Assembly: GCA_934718145.1 (NCBI GenBank)
Contig: CAKUZC010000042.1
Span: 1-7,605 of the forward strand
Direction: 5' to 3'
DNA: 7,605 bases
From: an uncultured Eubacteriales bacterium
GTDB lineage: Bacteria > Bacillota > Clostridia > Oscillospirales > Acutalibacteraceae
Below are positions 1 to 6,545 of this stretch, in pieces; positions within the stretch are counted from its first letter, which is position 1, and every line of letters begins with the position of its first letter. The notes under the pieces were generated by a model. It worked only from the letters and a program-made list of their open reading frames with translations, did not search any database and was not told the DNA's origin. The translations under genes were made by a program, and so were the position numbers.

Positions 1-152
1 CTCTTTTTGTAAACATTGTAGTTGGCTTGAAGCCTCATTATTACTGAGTTTCTTCATGTCCCTTATAACTACTCGTACCAGTTAAAAATAAAGTCAAGTT
101 TTGAAGAATAGTTTGTTTTTTAGTAGATTGCTCTTTTGGGGGCAATTTTTTT
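1..152 (+). repeat. Diverged ~150-bp repeat, copy 1 (cut by window edge)
   Basis: This block is collinear with 1938-2086. Shared islands in the same order are a CTC..TGTAAACATT start (1-17), CTTATAA (62-68), an exact 18-base ACCAGTTAAAAATAAAGT (77-94) and the closing hairpin with its T-run (127-152). Distances between islands differ by only 1-3 bases between copies, while the sequence between them has drifted. No open reading frame is apparent. It is probably the 3' untranslated end of a gene lying left of the window, duplicated together with its terminator. The left limit of the repeat is unknown because the window starts inside it. Confidence 0.75.
127..152 (+). terminator. Rho-independent terminator of an upstream gene
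   Basis: ATTGCTC (127-133) pairs with GGGCAAT (140-146), including one T-G wobble, around a 6-base loop. A run of T follows (146-152). It would end transcription arriving from left of the window, before the dual-OB gene. Confidence 0.7.
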
Positions 153-165
153 GTTATTTTCGGCG

Positions 166-196
166 ATATAGTGAACAGATTATTACATCACTATAT
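166..196. promoter_or_regulatory. Perfect inverted repeat just before the dual-OB gene
   Basis: ATATAGTGA (166-174) is the exact reverse complement of TCACTATAT (188-196), with a 13-base spacer. The right arm ends one base before the AGGGAG ribosome binding site (198-203). It could be an operator for a dimeric repressor, or a 5'-UTR hairpin that limits access to the ribosome binding site. No confident -35/-10 pair was found between the upstream terminator and this element, so its position relative to the transcription start is unknown. Confidence 0.5.
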
Positions 197-210
197 GAGG
201 GAGAATTTTT

Positions 211-840
211 ATGAAAATGGAATTACTAATTCTTGTAAAATCCGATAAAAATAATGGATATTGTGTTGTGGGCATAAACGAGTTTGGAAAATTTATAAGG
301 TTGGTTAAAAATTTTGAAGGTCATTCCCTTGACAAAGAACAATTCAAATTTGATAAAATGGATCTTTTAACTGTAAACGTGATTCCCGTTCCACTTATTA
401 ATCAAAAAGAAAATTATGTCCTTATCGAAATAATTAATCAAACCAAGACCAATATAAAGAACGAAAATTTAAGGAAATATATTCAAAATCCTGAATTTAT
501 ATTTTCAAATGTTAATCCTTGGCTTACTGAGGAAGAAATAAATCATCAAAACGAATCTTTTTTGTTTTTAGAAATTACTGATTTAATTATATATGAAAAT
601 AATGAAGGAAAGCACAAGTGTGATTTTACTTACAATAACAATAATTACAAGGGTTTTAGCGTAACTGACCCAAAATTTAAACTCAAAAACAAGAAAATTT
701 CTAAATCCTTTATTGGTGTAAGTTTACCTGAAAATCCATACAAAAAATATGGTAATGACCTTTACTATAAATTTGTTTGCGCAGTGTATCCTTTAAGAGA
801 TTCTGTAAAATCATGTGATATGGATTGTTATATGATTTGA
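211..840 (+). CDS. Dual-OB-domain-like protein, probable nucleic-acid binder
   Basis: This 209-aa soluble protein has no signal peptide or membrane segment. Its layout matches, from memory, the family annotated as 'dual OB domain-containing protein'. The recognised landmarks are an N-terminal ILVKSDKNNGYCVVGI stretch (residues 7-22), IRLV (29-32), FIFSNVNPWLTEEEI (96-110), FSVTDPKFK (149-157) and YYKFVCAVYP (185-194). OB folds usually bind single-stranded nucleic acid, so a nucleic-acid role is inferred; no catalytic motif is visible. A Cys-containing tail (residues 195-209) follows the last conserved block. The ATG at 211 was chosen because AGGGAG (198-203) sits 7 bases upstream; an ATG two codons later is possible. 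The DUF488 gene follows 41 bases downstream on the same strand, suggesting a functional pair. The family call is moderately sure and the function is unknown. Confidence 0.7.
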   Translation: MKMELLILVKSDKNNGYCVVGINEFGKFIRLVKNFEGHSLDKEQFKFDKMDLLTVNVIPVPLINQKENYVLIEIINQTKTNIKNENLRKYIQNPEFIFSNVNPWLTEEEINHQNESFLFLEITDLIIYENNEGKHKCDFTYNNNNYKGFSVTDPKFKLKNKKISKSFIGVSLPENPYKKYGNDLYYKFVCAVYPLRDSVKSCDMDCYMI

Positions 841-849
841 TGCTATAAT
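841..849 (+). promoter_or_regulatory. Extended -10 promoter candidate for the DUF488 gene
   Basis: TGCTATAAT directly follows the stop codon of the dual-OB gene and matches the extended -10 consensus TGnTATAAT exactly. No good -35 lies 17 bases upstream, which extended -10 promoters tolerate. In an AT-rich genome chance matches are common, so the DUF488 gene may be read from here, from the upstream gene, or both. Confidence 0.4.
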
Positions 850-881
850 AGGATTAATGGGAATTATTTAACAAGGAGTTA

Positions 882-1322
882 ATGAGCTTGGAGTTATTTA
901 CAATTGGATATACGAAAAAATCTGCAGAAAAGTTTTTTGAGATTATAAGTGATAGAAAAATTGAAATAGTTGCAGATGTTAGGCTTTATAATTCCACGCA
1001 GCTTGCAGGATTTAGCAAAAGTGCAGATTTAAAGTATTTTCTTAAAAAAATTTGTGGTTGCGATTACATAGCATTAAAACAGTTAGCTCCGAATCCATCG
1101 CTTTTTGAAAATTACAAAAGCGGAAAAACCTCTTGGAATGAATATGAAAAAATTTATAATAAGTTTTTGGATACTCAGGCAAATCTCGATTTTTTCTATG
1201 CTTTTAAAAATAAACGAATTTGTATTCTTTGTGCTGAAAGTACTTCTGAGCGCTGTCATCGTAGACTTATTGCGGAAAAAATTTCAAAAACTTATGATGG
1301 CGTAAATATTAAACATTTGTAA
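882..1322 (+). CDS. DUF488 family protein
   Basis: The family call rests on several DUF488 landmarks: TIGYTKKSAEKFFEII near the N-terminus (residues 7-22), ADVRL (31-35), LAGFSK (41-46), DLKYFL (49-54), LAP (68-70), ILCAES (115-120) and CHRRLIAE (125-132). The protein is 146 aa, soluble and of normal length for the short members. Conserved Cys, His and Arg residues near the C-terminus (C114, C117, C125, H126, R127) suggest an active or metal/ligand-binding site, but the family has no reaction I can state with confidence. AAGGAG (873-878) lies only 3 bases from the ATG at 882 and 9 bases from an in-frame TTG at 888, so TTG may be the true start, giving 144 aa. The gene follows the dual-OB gene. 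A decayed second copy lies at about 1850-1930. Confidence 0.88.
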   Translation: MSLELFTIGYTKKSAEKFFEIISDRKIEIVADVRLYNSTQLAGFSKSADLKYFLKKICGCDYIALKQLAPNPSLFENYKSGKTSWNEYEKIYNKFLDTQANLDFFYAFKNKRICILCAESTSERCHRRLIAEKISKTYDGVNIKHL

Positions 1323-1329
1323 TTTATGA

Positions 1330-1519
1330 AAACAAGTAAATAGTATTATTGCTGCAATTACGGCTTCTGATGAAAAGCTTTGAAGTTTTGATAAGATTAA
1401 ACCTTCATATTAAGGTGACAAATTTTTAGCGGTTTAGTAGATATACACTTGATTGTTATGCGGATTTGTATAATAATTATGGCATAGTGAGTAAAGATTT
1501 GTATTTATATTTTGTATAA
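1330..1519 (+). pseudogene. Decayed ORF remnant with stops and a frameshift
   Basis: One frame from 1330 reads protein-like sequence (IIAAITASDEKL, then SFDKIKPSY, then GDKFLAV) interrupted by TGA at 1381, TAA at 1411 and TAG at 1435. After a frame change, 1448-1516 reads LDCYADLYNNYGIVSKDLY and onward to TAA at 1517. The composition looks like real coding sequence rather than random AT-rich spacer, but I do not recognise the family. A dead gene downstream of DUF488 is the likeliest reading; chance cannot be excluded. Confidence 0.35.
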
Positions 1520-1560
1520 TAGCGGGTTATAAACAAATCAAAATAAGATAGTGATTTATA

Positions 1561-1818
1561 GTGGGATTGTTTTGGAATATTAAAACTAATACTGCTGATA
1601 ATTTTTATAGAAAATTAAAAGCCCACTTCAACAAAAAAGACGGCAAAGTACACATTGTAATTATTAATAGTTTTAGTAAATAGCTTAATCAAAATTTTGA
1701 ATATGAAGATAAATACACTACTCAAATTGAAAATATATTGGGTCATATGCAGGAAGATGGTTGCGAAATTATTGATATGAAATTTAATGGTCTTGTAAAT
1801 CAAGTTATACTTGTTTAA
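1561..1818 (+). pseudogene. Small hypothetical protein gene broken by an internal TAG
   Basis: Read from GTG at 1561, this is an 85-codon frame that stays open apart from one TAG at 1681 (codon 41) and ends at TAA 1816. It starts VGLFWNIKTNTADNFYRKL. After the stop it contains EDKYTTQIENILGHMQEDG and EIIDMKF, which resemble the C-terminal part of small Firmicute proteins starting MGLF that I recall but cannot name. The protein seems cut short after the EIIDMKF segment. The GTG may be a mutated ATG, and no clear ribosome binding site precedes it. It is most likely a recent pseudogene; a sequencing error at one base is possible. Confidence 0.5.
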
Positions 1819-1849
1819 ATGGAGGGCTACCATACATTAGTGATGTATA

Positions 1850-1930
1850 AATGAACAAATTTGCATTCTTTGTGCCGAGAATACTCCAAAACAGATAAAA
1901 GATTGTAAAAATAACACACTTATAAAAATA
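1850..1930 (+). pseudogene. Remnant of a second DUF488 gene (C-terminal part)
   Basis: The frame at 1859 reads ICILCAENTPKQ, which aligns with RICILCAESTSER of the intact DUF488 protein (residues 112-124). At DNA level 1858-1876 matches 1217-1235 at 17 of 19 bases. The equivalent of the following CHRR motif is lost, and in-frame stops occur just upstream. Only about 12 codons are clearly homologous, so both limits are approximate. It lies immediately before repeat copy 2, which fits decay of a duplicated DUF488-plus-terminator unit. Confidence 0.55.
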
Positions 1931-1937
1931 ATAAGTT

Positions 1938-2086
1938 CTCTTGTAAACATTATCATAGGCTACAAATGGCTTAAATACTGAATTTTTCTGTATCTTATAA
2001 GACAAATCGCACCAGTTAAAAATAAAGTAGAATTATGTAAAATTATTATTTTAAGAAAAGTTGCTCTTTAATAGGGCAATTTTTTT
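1938..2086 (+). repeat. Diverged ~150-bp repeat, copy 2
   Basis: This is the second copy of the block at 1-152, with its start motif at 1938-1951, CTTATAA at 1994-2000, the exact 18-base core at 2011-2028 and the closing hairpin at 2061-2086. It directly follows the DUF488 remnant, so the block probably represents the conserved 3' region of a duplicated gene unit. No terminal inverted repeats or transposase were seen, so it does not look like an insertion element. Confidence 0.75.
2061..2086 (+). terminator. Rho-independent terminator in repeat copy 2
   Basis: TTGCTC (2061-2066) pairs with GGGCAA (2074-2079) using one wobble pair, with a 7-base loop and seven T (2080-2086). It is nearly the same hairpin as at 127-152 and would end transcription coming through the decayed region. 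Confidence 0.7.
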
Positions 2087-2137
2087 AGTTTTTCTTCCAA
2101 CACGTAATAGAATAGATTTATATAAGTAGGAGAAACA

Positions 2138-2296
2138 TTGACGGTAAAGAATTTCAATTATAGGACAAATGAAATATTATTGCGGAATCAATTTTAGACG
2201 TATGGAAAATATGGTATATCCAAAATTCTCAAATTTGACTTTAAAAATGAAGATTTGAATACATAATTGAAAGTCGAAGATAAAGATATCAACTAA
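2138..2296 (+). pseudogene. Probable decayed ORF with preserved ribosome binding site
   Basis: AGGAG (2128-2132) sits 5 bases before a TTG at 2138. The frame reads LTVKNFNYRTNEILLRNQF, stop (TAG 2195), then KYGISKILKFDFKNEDLNT, stop (TAA 2264), then LKVEDKDIN, stop (TAA 2294). The Lys/Asp/Glu-rich composition is protein-like. I do not recognise the family. It follows the terminator of repeat copy 2, the place where the dual-OB gene follows copy 1, but no similarity to that gene is visible. Confidence 0.35.
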
Positions 2297-2531
2297 ATGA
2301 CAAGGGTTCACATCGAAGTATTTTCCTTATATATATTTATTGAAAAAGTGTAACGTAATTTAAAAATATAATATATATTATTTGAAAATTATGTAGTCTC
2401 TGTTATAACATGTGTACTTTATGGGTAAATATCAAAATTGTATAATTAGAATTAAATAAAATAAATTAAGTGCAAATTTTAAAGAAAATATGAATGGTTA
2501 GATAATTATAATTAAAAATACGATTAAATAC
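2297..2531. other. AT-rich stretch with no recognisable gene
   Basis: No sustained reading frame or RNA gene is visible. The stretch contains a perfect 14-base AT palindrome (ATAATATATATTAT, 2368-2381) and a TATAAT hexamer (2441-2446) without a convincing -35. It is probably decayed sequence plus the upstream region of the 142-aa gene. Confidence 0.4.
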
Positions 2532-2560
2532 TTGACAAAAAAATATATATATATACTTAT
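2532..2560 (+). promoter_or_regulatory. Promoter candidate for the 142-aa protein gene
   Basis: A consensus -35 (TTGACA, 2532-2537) is followed by an A/T-only tract. The -10 is ambiguous: TATACT (2552-2557) matches best but leaves a 14-base spacer, while TACTTA (2554-2559) gives 16 bases. A start near 2565 would give a leader of roughly 55 bases. The TTG inside this -35 is why a longer upstream start for the gene is unlikely. Confidence 0.5.
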
Positions 2561-2621
2561 CCATAGTGGCAAAAATTTGGTGAATTTTATTAAAAATAAA
2601 ATTGTAATAGGAGTGATTAAT

Positions 2622-3050
2622 ATGGCAAAATCTGTGAGAATTATTTCAAGTGCATATGATTATATTAAAAATGCAAGATTATTTAACGATTTGAGATTTG
2701 TAGAGTATGAAGATGAAATAGTTGTTTACCCGACAATGTCAAAATTGTCTTGTAAAAAAAAAGACGATAAAAGTATTATAAGAACTATTTTGTGTCAAAT
2801 CGCTAATCAAAAAGATGGTACATCTCTTGAACTTAAGGAAAAAGAGATTGAAGAAAGTGAATTTGAAAAGGCAGGAAATAATTCATTGAGTAAAGAAGAA
2901 ATCGAGGAATTCTATGATGGGTGCTTGCAAGAAATTCTAGAAACAAATCGTGTACAAGCATATAGTAGTTTTGAAACTAAATATGCCTATTCTATTGGAT
3001 TTACAAATGGTGGTATTATAGAAAGATATATTGCAGGTTTACCGGTTTAA
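2622..3050 (+). CDS. Hypothetical protein, 142 aa
   Basis: I do not recognise this protein. It has no signal peptide or membrane segment and is expected in the cytoplasm. Residues 1-50 look like mixed helix and strand (MAKSVRIISSAYDYIKNARL, then FVEYEDEIVVYP). The centre (about residues 70-105) is highly acidic and helix-prone with many Glu and Lys. The C-terminal part is aromatic and glycine-containing (FETKYAYSIGFTNGG, then YIAGLPV). The ATG at 2622 is chosen because AGGAG (2609-2613) lies 8 bases upstream; the frame is open back to 2532, but that TTG falls in the likely -35 box. The gene stands alone, 270 bases before the surface-protein operon, so its context says little about function. 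Confidence 0.8.
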   Translation: MAKSVRIISSAYDYIKNARLFNDLRFVEYEDEIVVYPTMSKLSCKKKDDKSIIRTILCQIANQKDGTSLELKEKEIEESEFEKAGNNSLSKEEIEEFYDGCLQEILETNRVQAYSSFETKYAYSIGFTNGGIIERYIAGLPV

Positions 3051-3090
3051 TATAATGATAAAGATTATCATAAAAAATATGTAGTTTTAA

Positions 3091-3193
3091 CCATGTTTTT
3101 GCTACTTCCATTAGAACAGATTAAAAAATGTAACTTAATTCAAGAAACAAATTTTAAACATGGGTATTTATTGTAAATTAATTCCATGTTTTT
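3091..3193 (+). promoter_or_regulatory. Competing-hairpin spacer; possible terminator or attenuator
   Basis: AAACATGG (3156-3163) can pair with CCATGTTT at 3184-3191 (20-base loop, then T-rich sequence) or with an identical CCATGTTT at 3091-3098 (57-base loop). The downstream hairpin is a weak terminator candidate for the 142-aa gene. The two pairings exclude each other, as in an attenuator, but stems of only 8 bp in AT-rich DNA are modest evidence. Confidence 0.35.
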
Positions 3194-3275
3194 ATATTAT
3201 TTGAGTAAAAAAATTTAATTTATTATTATATATAGTTAAAAAATAAATAATAAGTACAAAAAGCACTTTGTTTTA

Positions 3276-3284
3276 TGTTAAAAT
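3276..3284 (+). promoter_or_regulatory. Extended -10 candidate for the surface-protein operon
   Basis: TGTTAAAAT matches the extended -10 pattern TGnTAnAAT and lies 37 bases before the chosen start codon at 3322. There is no clear -35 at the expected distance. It would drive the surface proteins and perhaps the sortase. Confidence 0.4.
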
Positions 3285-3321
3285 TCGAGTTGTATTTAAT
3301 TTAAGAAGGGAGATGAAAAGA

Positions 3322-5007
3322 ATGAAGAAAAATATTACATTTTTAGTTGCTATATGTTTGTTACTAAACATATTTATTCCTGTATTTAGAAGCACTGTTT
3401 TTGCAGGTGAAGAGAAAAATGAGGTGACATTAAATTTTTTAGATGCTACCATAGAAAATGGAAAAGCAGTTTATAGAGATGGTTCGAATGTAGAAGGTAC
3501 CGTTGGACTTGTTATTAAGAATTTAGAATCGGGCGGGTATGACTCGTGTCCGATTGAAAAAAATTCGGTAACAGATATAGATTTGAATAAAAATGAATAC
3601 TACTTAGAAGTAAACCCTAAAATTTTGGTAAATAATCCTGATGAAATTCTAGAAAGTACCGACTATACACCATTTAATAGGCTTTATATCAACAAAAAGT
3701 CATACGACATAACTTCAAATTCATATGTTTATTTAGATCCTGCTGAATTTAGTGTAATTTTAGATATTAAGCTTGAAAAAGTATCTAGCAATCCTTCGGG
3801 GCCAAGTTATCCTGATGATATTTCGATAATAGGAACATACGATGGATGTGGCATGGAAATTTATTTAAACAGAGAAAAAGTCGGGGGAAAGTCAAAAGCA
3901 ATATTAGGGAGTGCGAAAGGTTATGCAAGTGGAGAAAATTCCAATTTAATCAGAATTCAACTTGCTTTTGGCGACGGAAATATAGGAAGTGTAACTGTAA
4001 ACCGTAAGGCAATTAATATACCGGAAGGTACAAAAGACAGGTTAGAATTTGTAATTAAGCCTGCTAGTAAGTACATTATAGATGTAAAGAAATCAAAAGA
4101 TGATACAGGTTTGCCGCGAACGATAATTTGGGATTCTGATAAGTCTAATAATTCCAGTTTAAAGGACAATGAATTTATTAAAAACGGGACTATAGAAATA
4201 CTGGATATAAAAGATATTGACGGTAATTCTATAGGTTTAGAGGGAGTAAGTCAAGATATTTCCAAAAACAGCGGATATGCAATTGTAAAACCGGGTTATA
4301 AAGTGATTTTAAGGTTAAAGCCTGATTACGGATATCAACTTACTTCGATAAAAATAAATGACCAAAACTTAGTAGCTCAAAAAGAACAGTCTGTTTTTGA
4401 GTATATTATGCCTAATACAAATGTTCACTTGAGTGGGATATTTGAAAAAGTGGACGATATAGTAAAATCTGAATTAAAAGATATAAAAGAGGGAACAATT
4501 GAACTGGGTGATTCAGAAATAGATTCCGGTTCTGCAGTTCTTTCTGTAAGCGATTCAAATTTGTCGGAAGATCAAATATTAAATTTTCAGAAAGCGGCAA
4601 ACGGTTATAAAATTTCATCTCATTTCGGAATTCGTTTAAATCAAGTATTGTATAAAGGAACTTCAGATGATGTTTGGTCAAATGAATTGAATGATTTGAA
4701 TAATGACGCTGTAATCTCATTAAAATTAGAAAATGGAATAAACGGAAATGAGGTTGTAATGGTTCATGAAAAACATGACGGAAGTTATGAAATAATACCG
4801 ACTTCTTACGATGCTTCATCTAATACATTGACTTTTAAAACATCAAGTTTTTCAAACTATGCAATAGCAGTAAAAGAGGGAAGTAGTGATATGATACCTC
4901 AAACCGGTGACGATATAGTCGTATATGTGATACTTGTTACTCTTGCCGTAGCTCTTTTGATTGCACTTTTAATATTTAGTCGCAAAAAGAAGGTAAGGAA
5001 TCAATAG
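3322..5007 (+). CDS. Cell-wall-anchored surface protein with IPQTG sorting signal
   Basis: This 561-aa exported protein is likely anchored to peptidoglycan by a sortase. It has an N-terminal signal peptide (residues 1-28, cleavage likely after VFA) and a beta-rich extracellular part. One segment around residues 305-376, with KVILRLKPDYGYQLTSIKIN and YIMPNTNVHLSGIFE, looks like a divergent InlB B-type bacterial repeat. Residues about 380-520 form a stalk-like module ending in FKTSSFSNYAIAV. The end is a classic sorting signal: IPQTGD (525-530), a hydrophobic segment (532-552) and a basic tail with RKKK (554-557). The ATG at 3322 is 9 bases after AAGGGAG (3306-3312), whereas the ATG at 3313 abuts that site and 3268 is too far upstream. 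The next gene starts 14 bases downstream, so the two are co-transcribed. The ligand or host target is unknown. Confidence 0.88.
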   Translation: MKKNITFLVAICLLLNIFIPVFRSTVFAGEEKNEVTLNFLDATIENGKAVYRDGSNVEGTVGLVIKNLESGGYDSCPIEKNSVTDIDLNKNEYYLEVNPKILVNNPDEILESTDYTPFNRLYINKKSYDITSNSYVYLDPAEFSVILDIKLEKVSSNPSGPSYPDDISIIGTYDGCGMEIYLNREKVGGKSKAILGSAKGYASGENSNLIRIQLAFGDGNIGSVTVNRKAINIPEGTKDRLEFVIKPASKYIIDVKKSKDDTGLPRTIIWDSDKSNNSSLKDNEFIKNGTIEILDIKDIDGNSIGLEGVSQDISKNSGYAIVKPGYKVILRLKPDYGYQLTSIKINDQNLVAQKEQSVFEYIMPNTNVHLSGIFEKVDDIVKSELKDIKEGTIELGDSEIDSGSAVLSVSDSNLSEDQILNFQKAANGYKISSHFGIRLNQVLYKGTSDDVWSNELNDLNNDAVISLKLENGINGNEVVMVHEKHDGSYEIIPTSYDASSNTLTFKTSSFSNYAIAVKEGSSDMIPQTGDDIVVYVILVTLAVALLIALLIFSRKKKVRNQ

Positions 5008-5021
5008 AGGAGGATTGATTA

Positions 5022-6530
5022 ATGAAAAGTAAGTTTAAGTTATTTATGTTTATTGCAATGGCACTTGTTTTGCCTTTCTTGTTTTTTGATAAAGCATATG
5101 CTTTTACACTCGCCGAACAGGATGGAGAATATGCTTTAGTACTAAATGCCAATGAAGGAAAAATTGATGGTTCAGATTCTAAAACCATAAGATTTAATTT
5201 TGGCAAGGATGAAAAATCTGTAAATATTTCCCATTTAGCTGGTGGAGTAGAGATTACTTTCAAAGATAAAGAATTCGATGGTTGGGCTTCAGATGTAATG
5301 GGAAAAATGAAAATATCGGAACTCTCTATAGATAAGTTTAGCAGTACTGATAGTAATGGTATAAAGTATGCCACTGTGTACGCTGTATACAAAGAAATAA
5401 GTTATAATATACGTCTTGACTTTAACGGCGGTACTATTGATGGAGATGAAAGTGTTAATATAAAAGGTTCTTTAAGTGAATTTAAAACAATTGATTTGAG
5501 TCAATATAAACCCACAAGGGAGGGATGTTATTTTTGCGGTTGGGGTTATGATGGAAAAGTTATAACTTCGATTGATAAAAGTTATGTTTAAAAAAACGAT
5601 CGAATGACTGTTTTCGCACTTTATAAGAGCAATACTAAATCGGAAGTTGATGATACAGTACTTATTCTGGATGCTAATGGAGGTACTATAGAGGGAGAAA
5701 AATCTAAAAAATACGATTATCTTGCAACTAGCGGTTCTGCAATGCCAATATTTCATTATATTCCGAAAAGAACAGGATACAACTTCAGAGGATGGAATGC
5801 TAAGAAAGACGGTTATGGGAAAAATTATGACTTATTGCCTAAGTCGTATTGGAGAAATGACAAAGAACCGGAGCTAAAAAAAGTTTCTTTAAAGGATGAT
5901 GGAAAATATTACAACTACTTAACACTCTACGCAAATTGGGAAAAAACTTCCGGAGGAGACGGAATAGATGAACCTCCAAAAGAGATTCCCACTAGAGACG
6001 AAAGTGAATTAAAAGGAAGTGTTCTTTTCGAAGAGCCGAAAGATGAAAATTATAGACTTGATATAAAGAAAATGGAAATTCCTGAGGGGTTAACGGACAA
6101 AAACGTAAAATTAGTTGTGGATATTAATTTAATCAACGGTAATTTTGAAATAGTAGAGATAAACGGAATTAAAATGAGGATTAAGATAGCTTTGCCTGAA
6201 GAGTTAAAAGGCTACAATCAGTATGAAATTGTTTATATCGGTAGAGATAATGGAATAAAAGAAACATTACCTGCAACAGTAAAAGACGGTTATATAACAT
6301 TTGAAACAACTCATTTGAGTAAATACGGAATAGTTGCAAAGAATGTTTCTTCTGGTGAGCAGGATACAGGTACGAATAATTTATCAGAACAAGAAAACAC
6401 TTCAACAGAACAAGAAGCAACTGAAAATCCTCTAACGGGAGATGCTATTGATTTGTATGGAGCGCTGCTTTCAATTTCCTCAGCAGTTATGAGTGCCTTT
6501 TCAATATTGAACAGGAAGAAAGTAAAATAA
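5022..6530 (+). pseudogene. InlB-repeat surface protein gene broken by one TAA (codon 190)
   Basis: Two same-frame halves (5022-5591 and 5604-6530) form one 502-codon gene interrupted only by TAA at 5589. The coded protein has a signal peptide (residues 1-27, cleavage after AYA) and three Listeria-Bacteroides (Flg_new/InlB B) repeats: about 37-124 (EFDGW), 128-202 (LDFNGGTIDG..CGW) and 212-308 (LDANGGTIEG..FRGW). A stalk module follows (about 330-440, ending FETTHLSKYGIVAK), then a Glu/Thr linker and a sorting signal NPLTGD (469-474) with membrane segment and RKK tail. The stop falls inside repeat 2, between SIDKSYV and KNDRMTVFALYK, where a sense codon such as CAA is expected. ATG 5604 has no ribosome binding site, so the anchor half is probably not made. 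AGGAGG (5008-5013) is well placed for 5022. The truncated product would be secreted, not anchored. Confidence 0.85.
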
Positions 6531-6545
6531 AAATTTTATGAGATA

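Noticed and set aside
1469..1520. TATAAT hexamers at 1469-1474 and 1515-1520 as promoters for the broken 1561 ORF
   Set aside because: Neither has an acceptable -35 at 15-19 bases, and both fall in decayed coding sequence.
2004..2015. GCACCA before the shared 18-base core looks like an encoded tRNA 3' end
   Set aside because: No T arm, anticodon arm or acceptor pairing can be built upstream, and copy 1 has GTACCA with no matching tRNA structure.
2368..2381. 14-base AT palindrome as a protein-binding site
   Set aside because: Pure A/T palindromes arise readily by chance in DNA this AT-rich, and no adjacent gene or promoter gives it a role.
2532..2621. Upstream TTG start giving a 172-aa version of the 142-aa protein
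   Set aside because: The TTG lies inside a consensus TTGACA box, has no ribosome binding site, and the AGGAG-preceded ATG at 2622 is far better.
3268..3321. Earlier start for the IPQTG surface protein
   Set aside because: It would place extra charged residues before the signal peptide, overlaps the -10 candidate, and lacks a ribosome binding site.
4412..4819. Minus-strand 135-codon open frame within the surface protein gene
   Set aside because: It is a shadow of the plus-strand gene with low-complexity Leu/His/Arg-rich translation and no ribosome binding site or family resemblance.
4976..5392. Minus-strand 138-codon open frame overlapping the second surface gene
   Set aside because: It lies opposite a clearly coding signal peptide and repeat domain and has no support of its own.
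1681..5591. Stop-codon reassignment, given in-frame TAG at 1681 and TAA at 5589
   Set aside because: TAG, TAA and TGA each end intact genes here in the normal way (TAG 5007; TAA 1322, 3050 and 6530; TGA 840 and 7317), so ordinary decay is simpler.
5586..5597. A-rich run after the TAA as a programmed frameshift or transcriptional slippage site
   Set aside because: The stop codon lies at the 5' edge of the A-run and is read before the run, and both halves are in the same frame, so slippage would not restore the protein.
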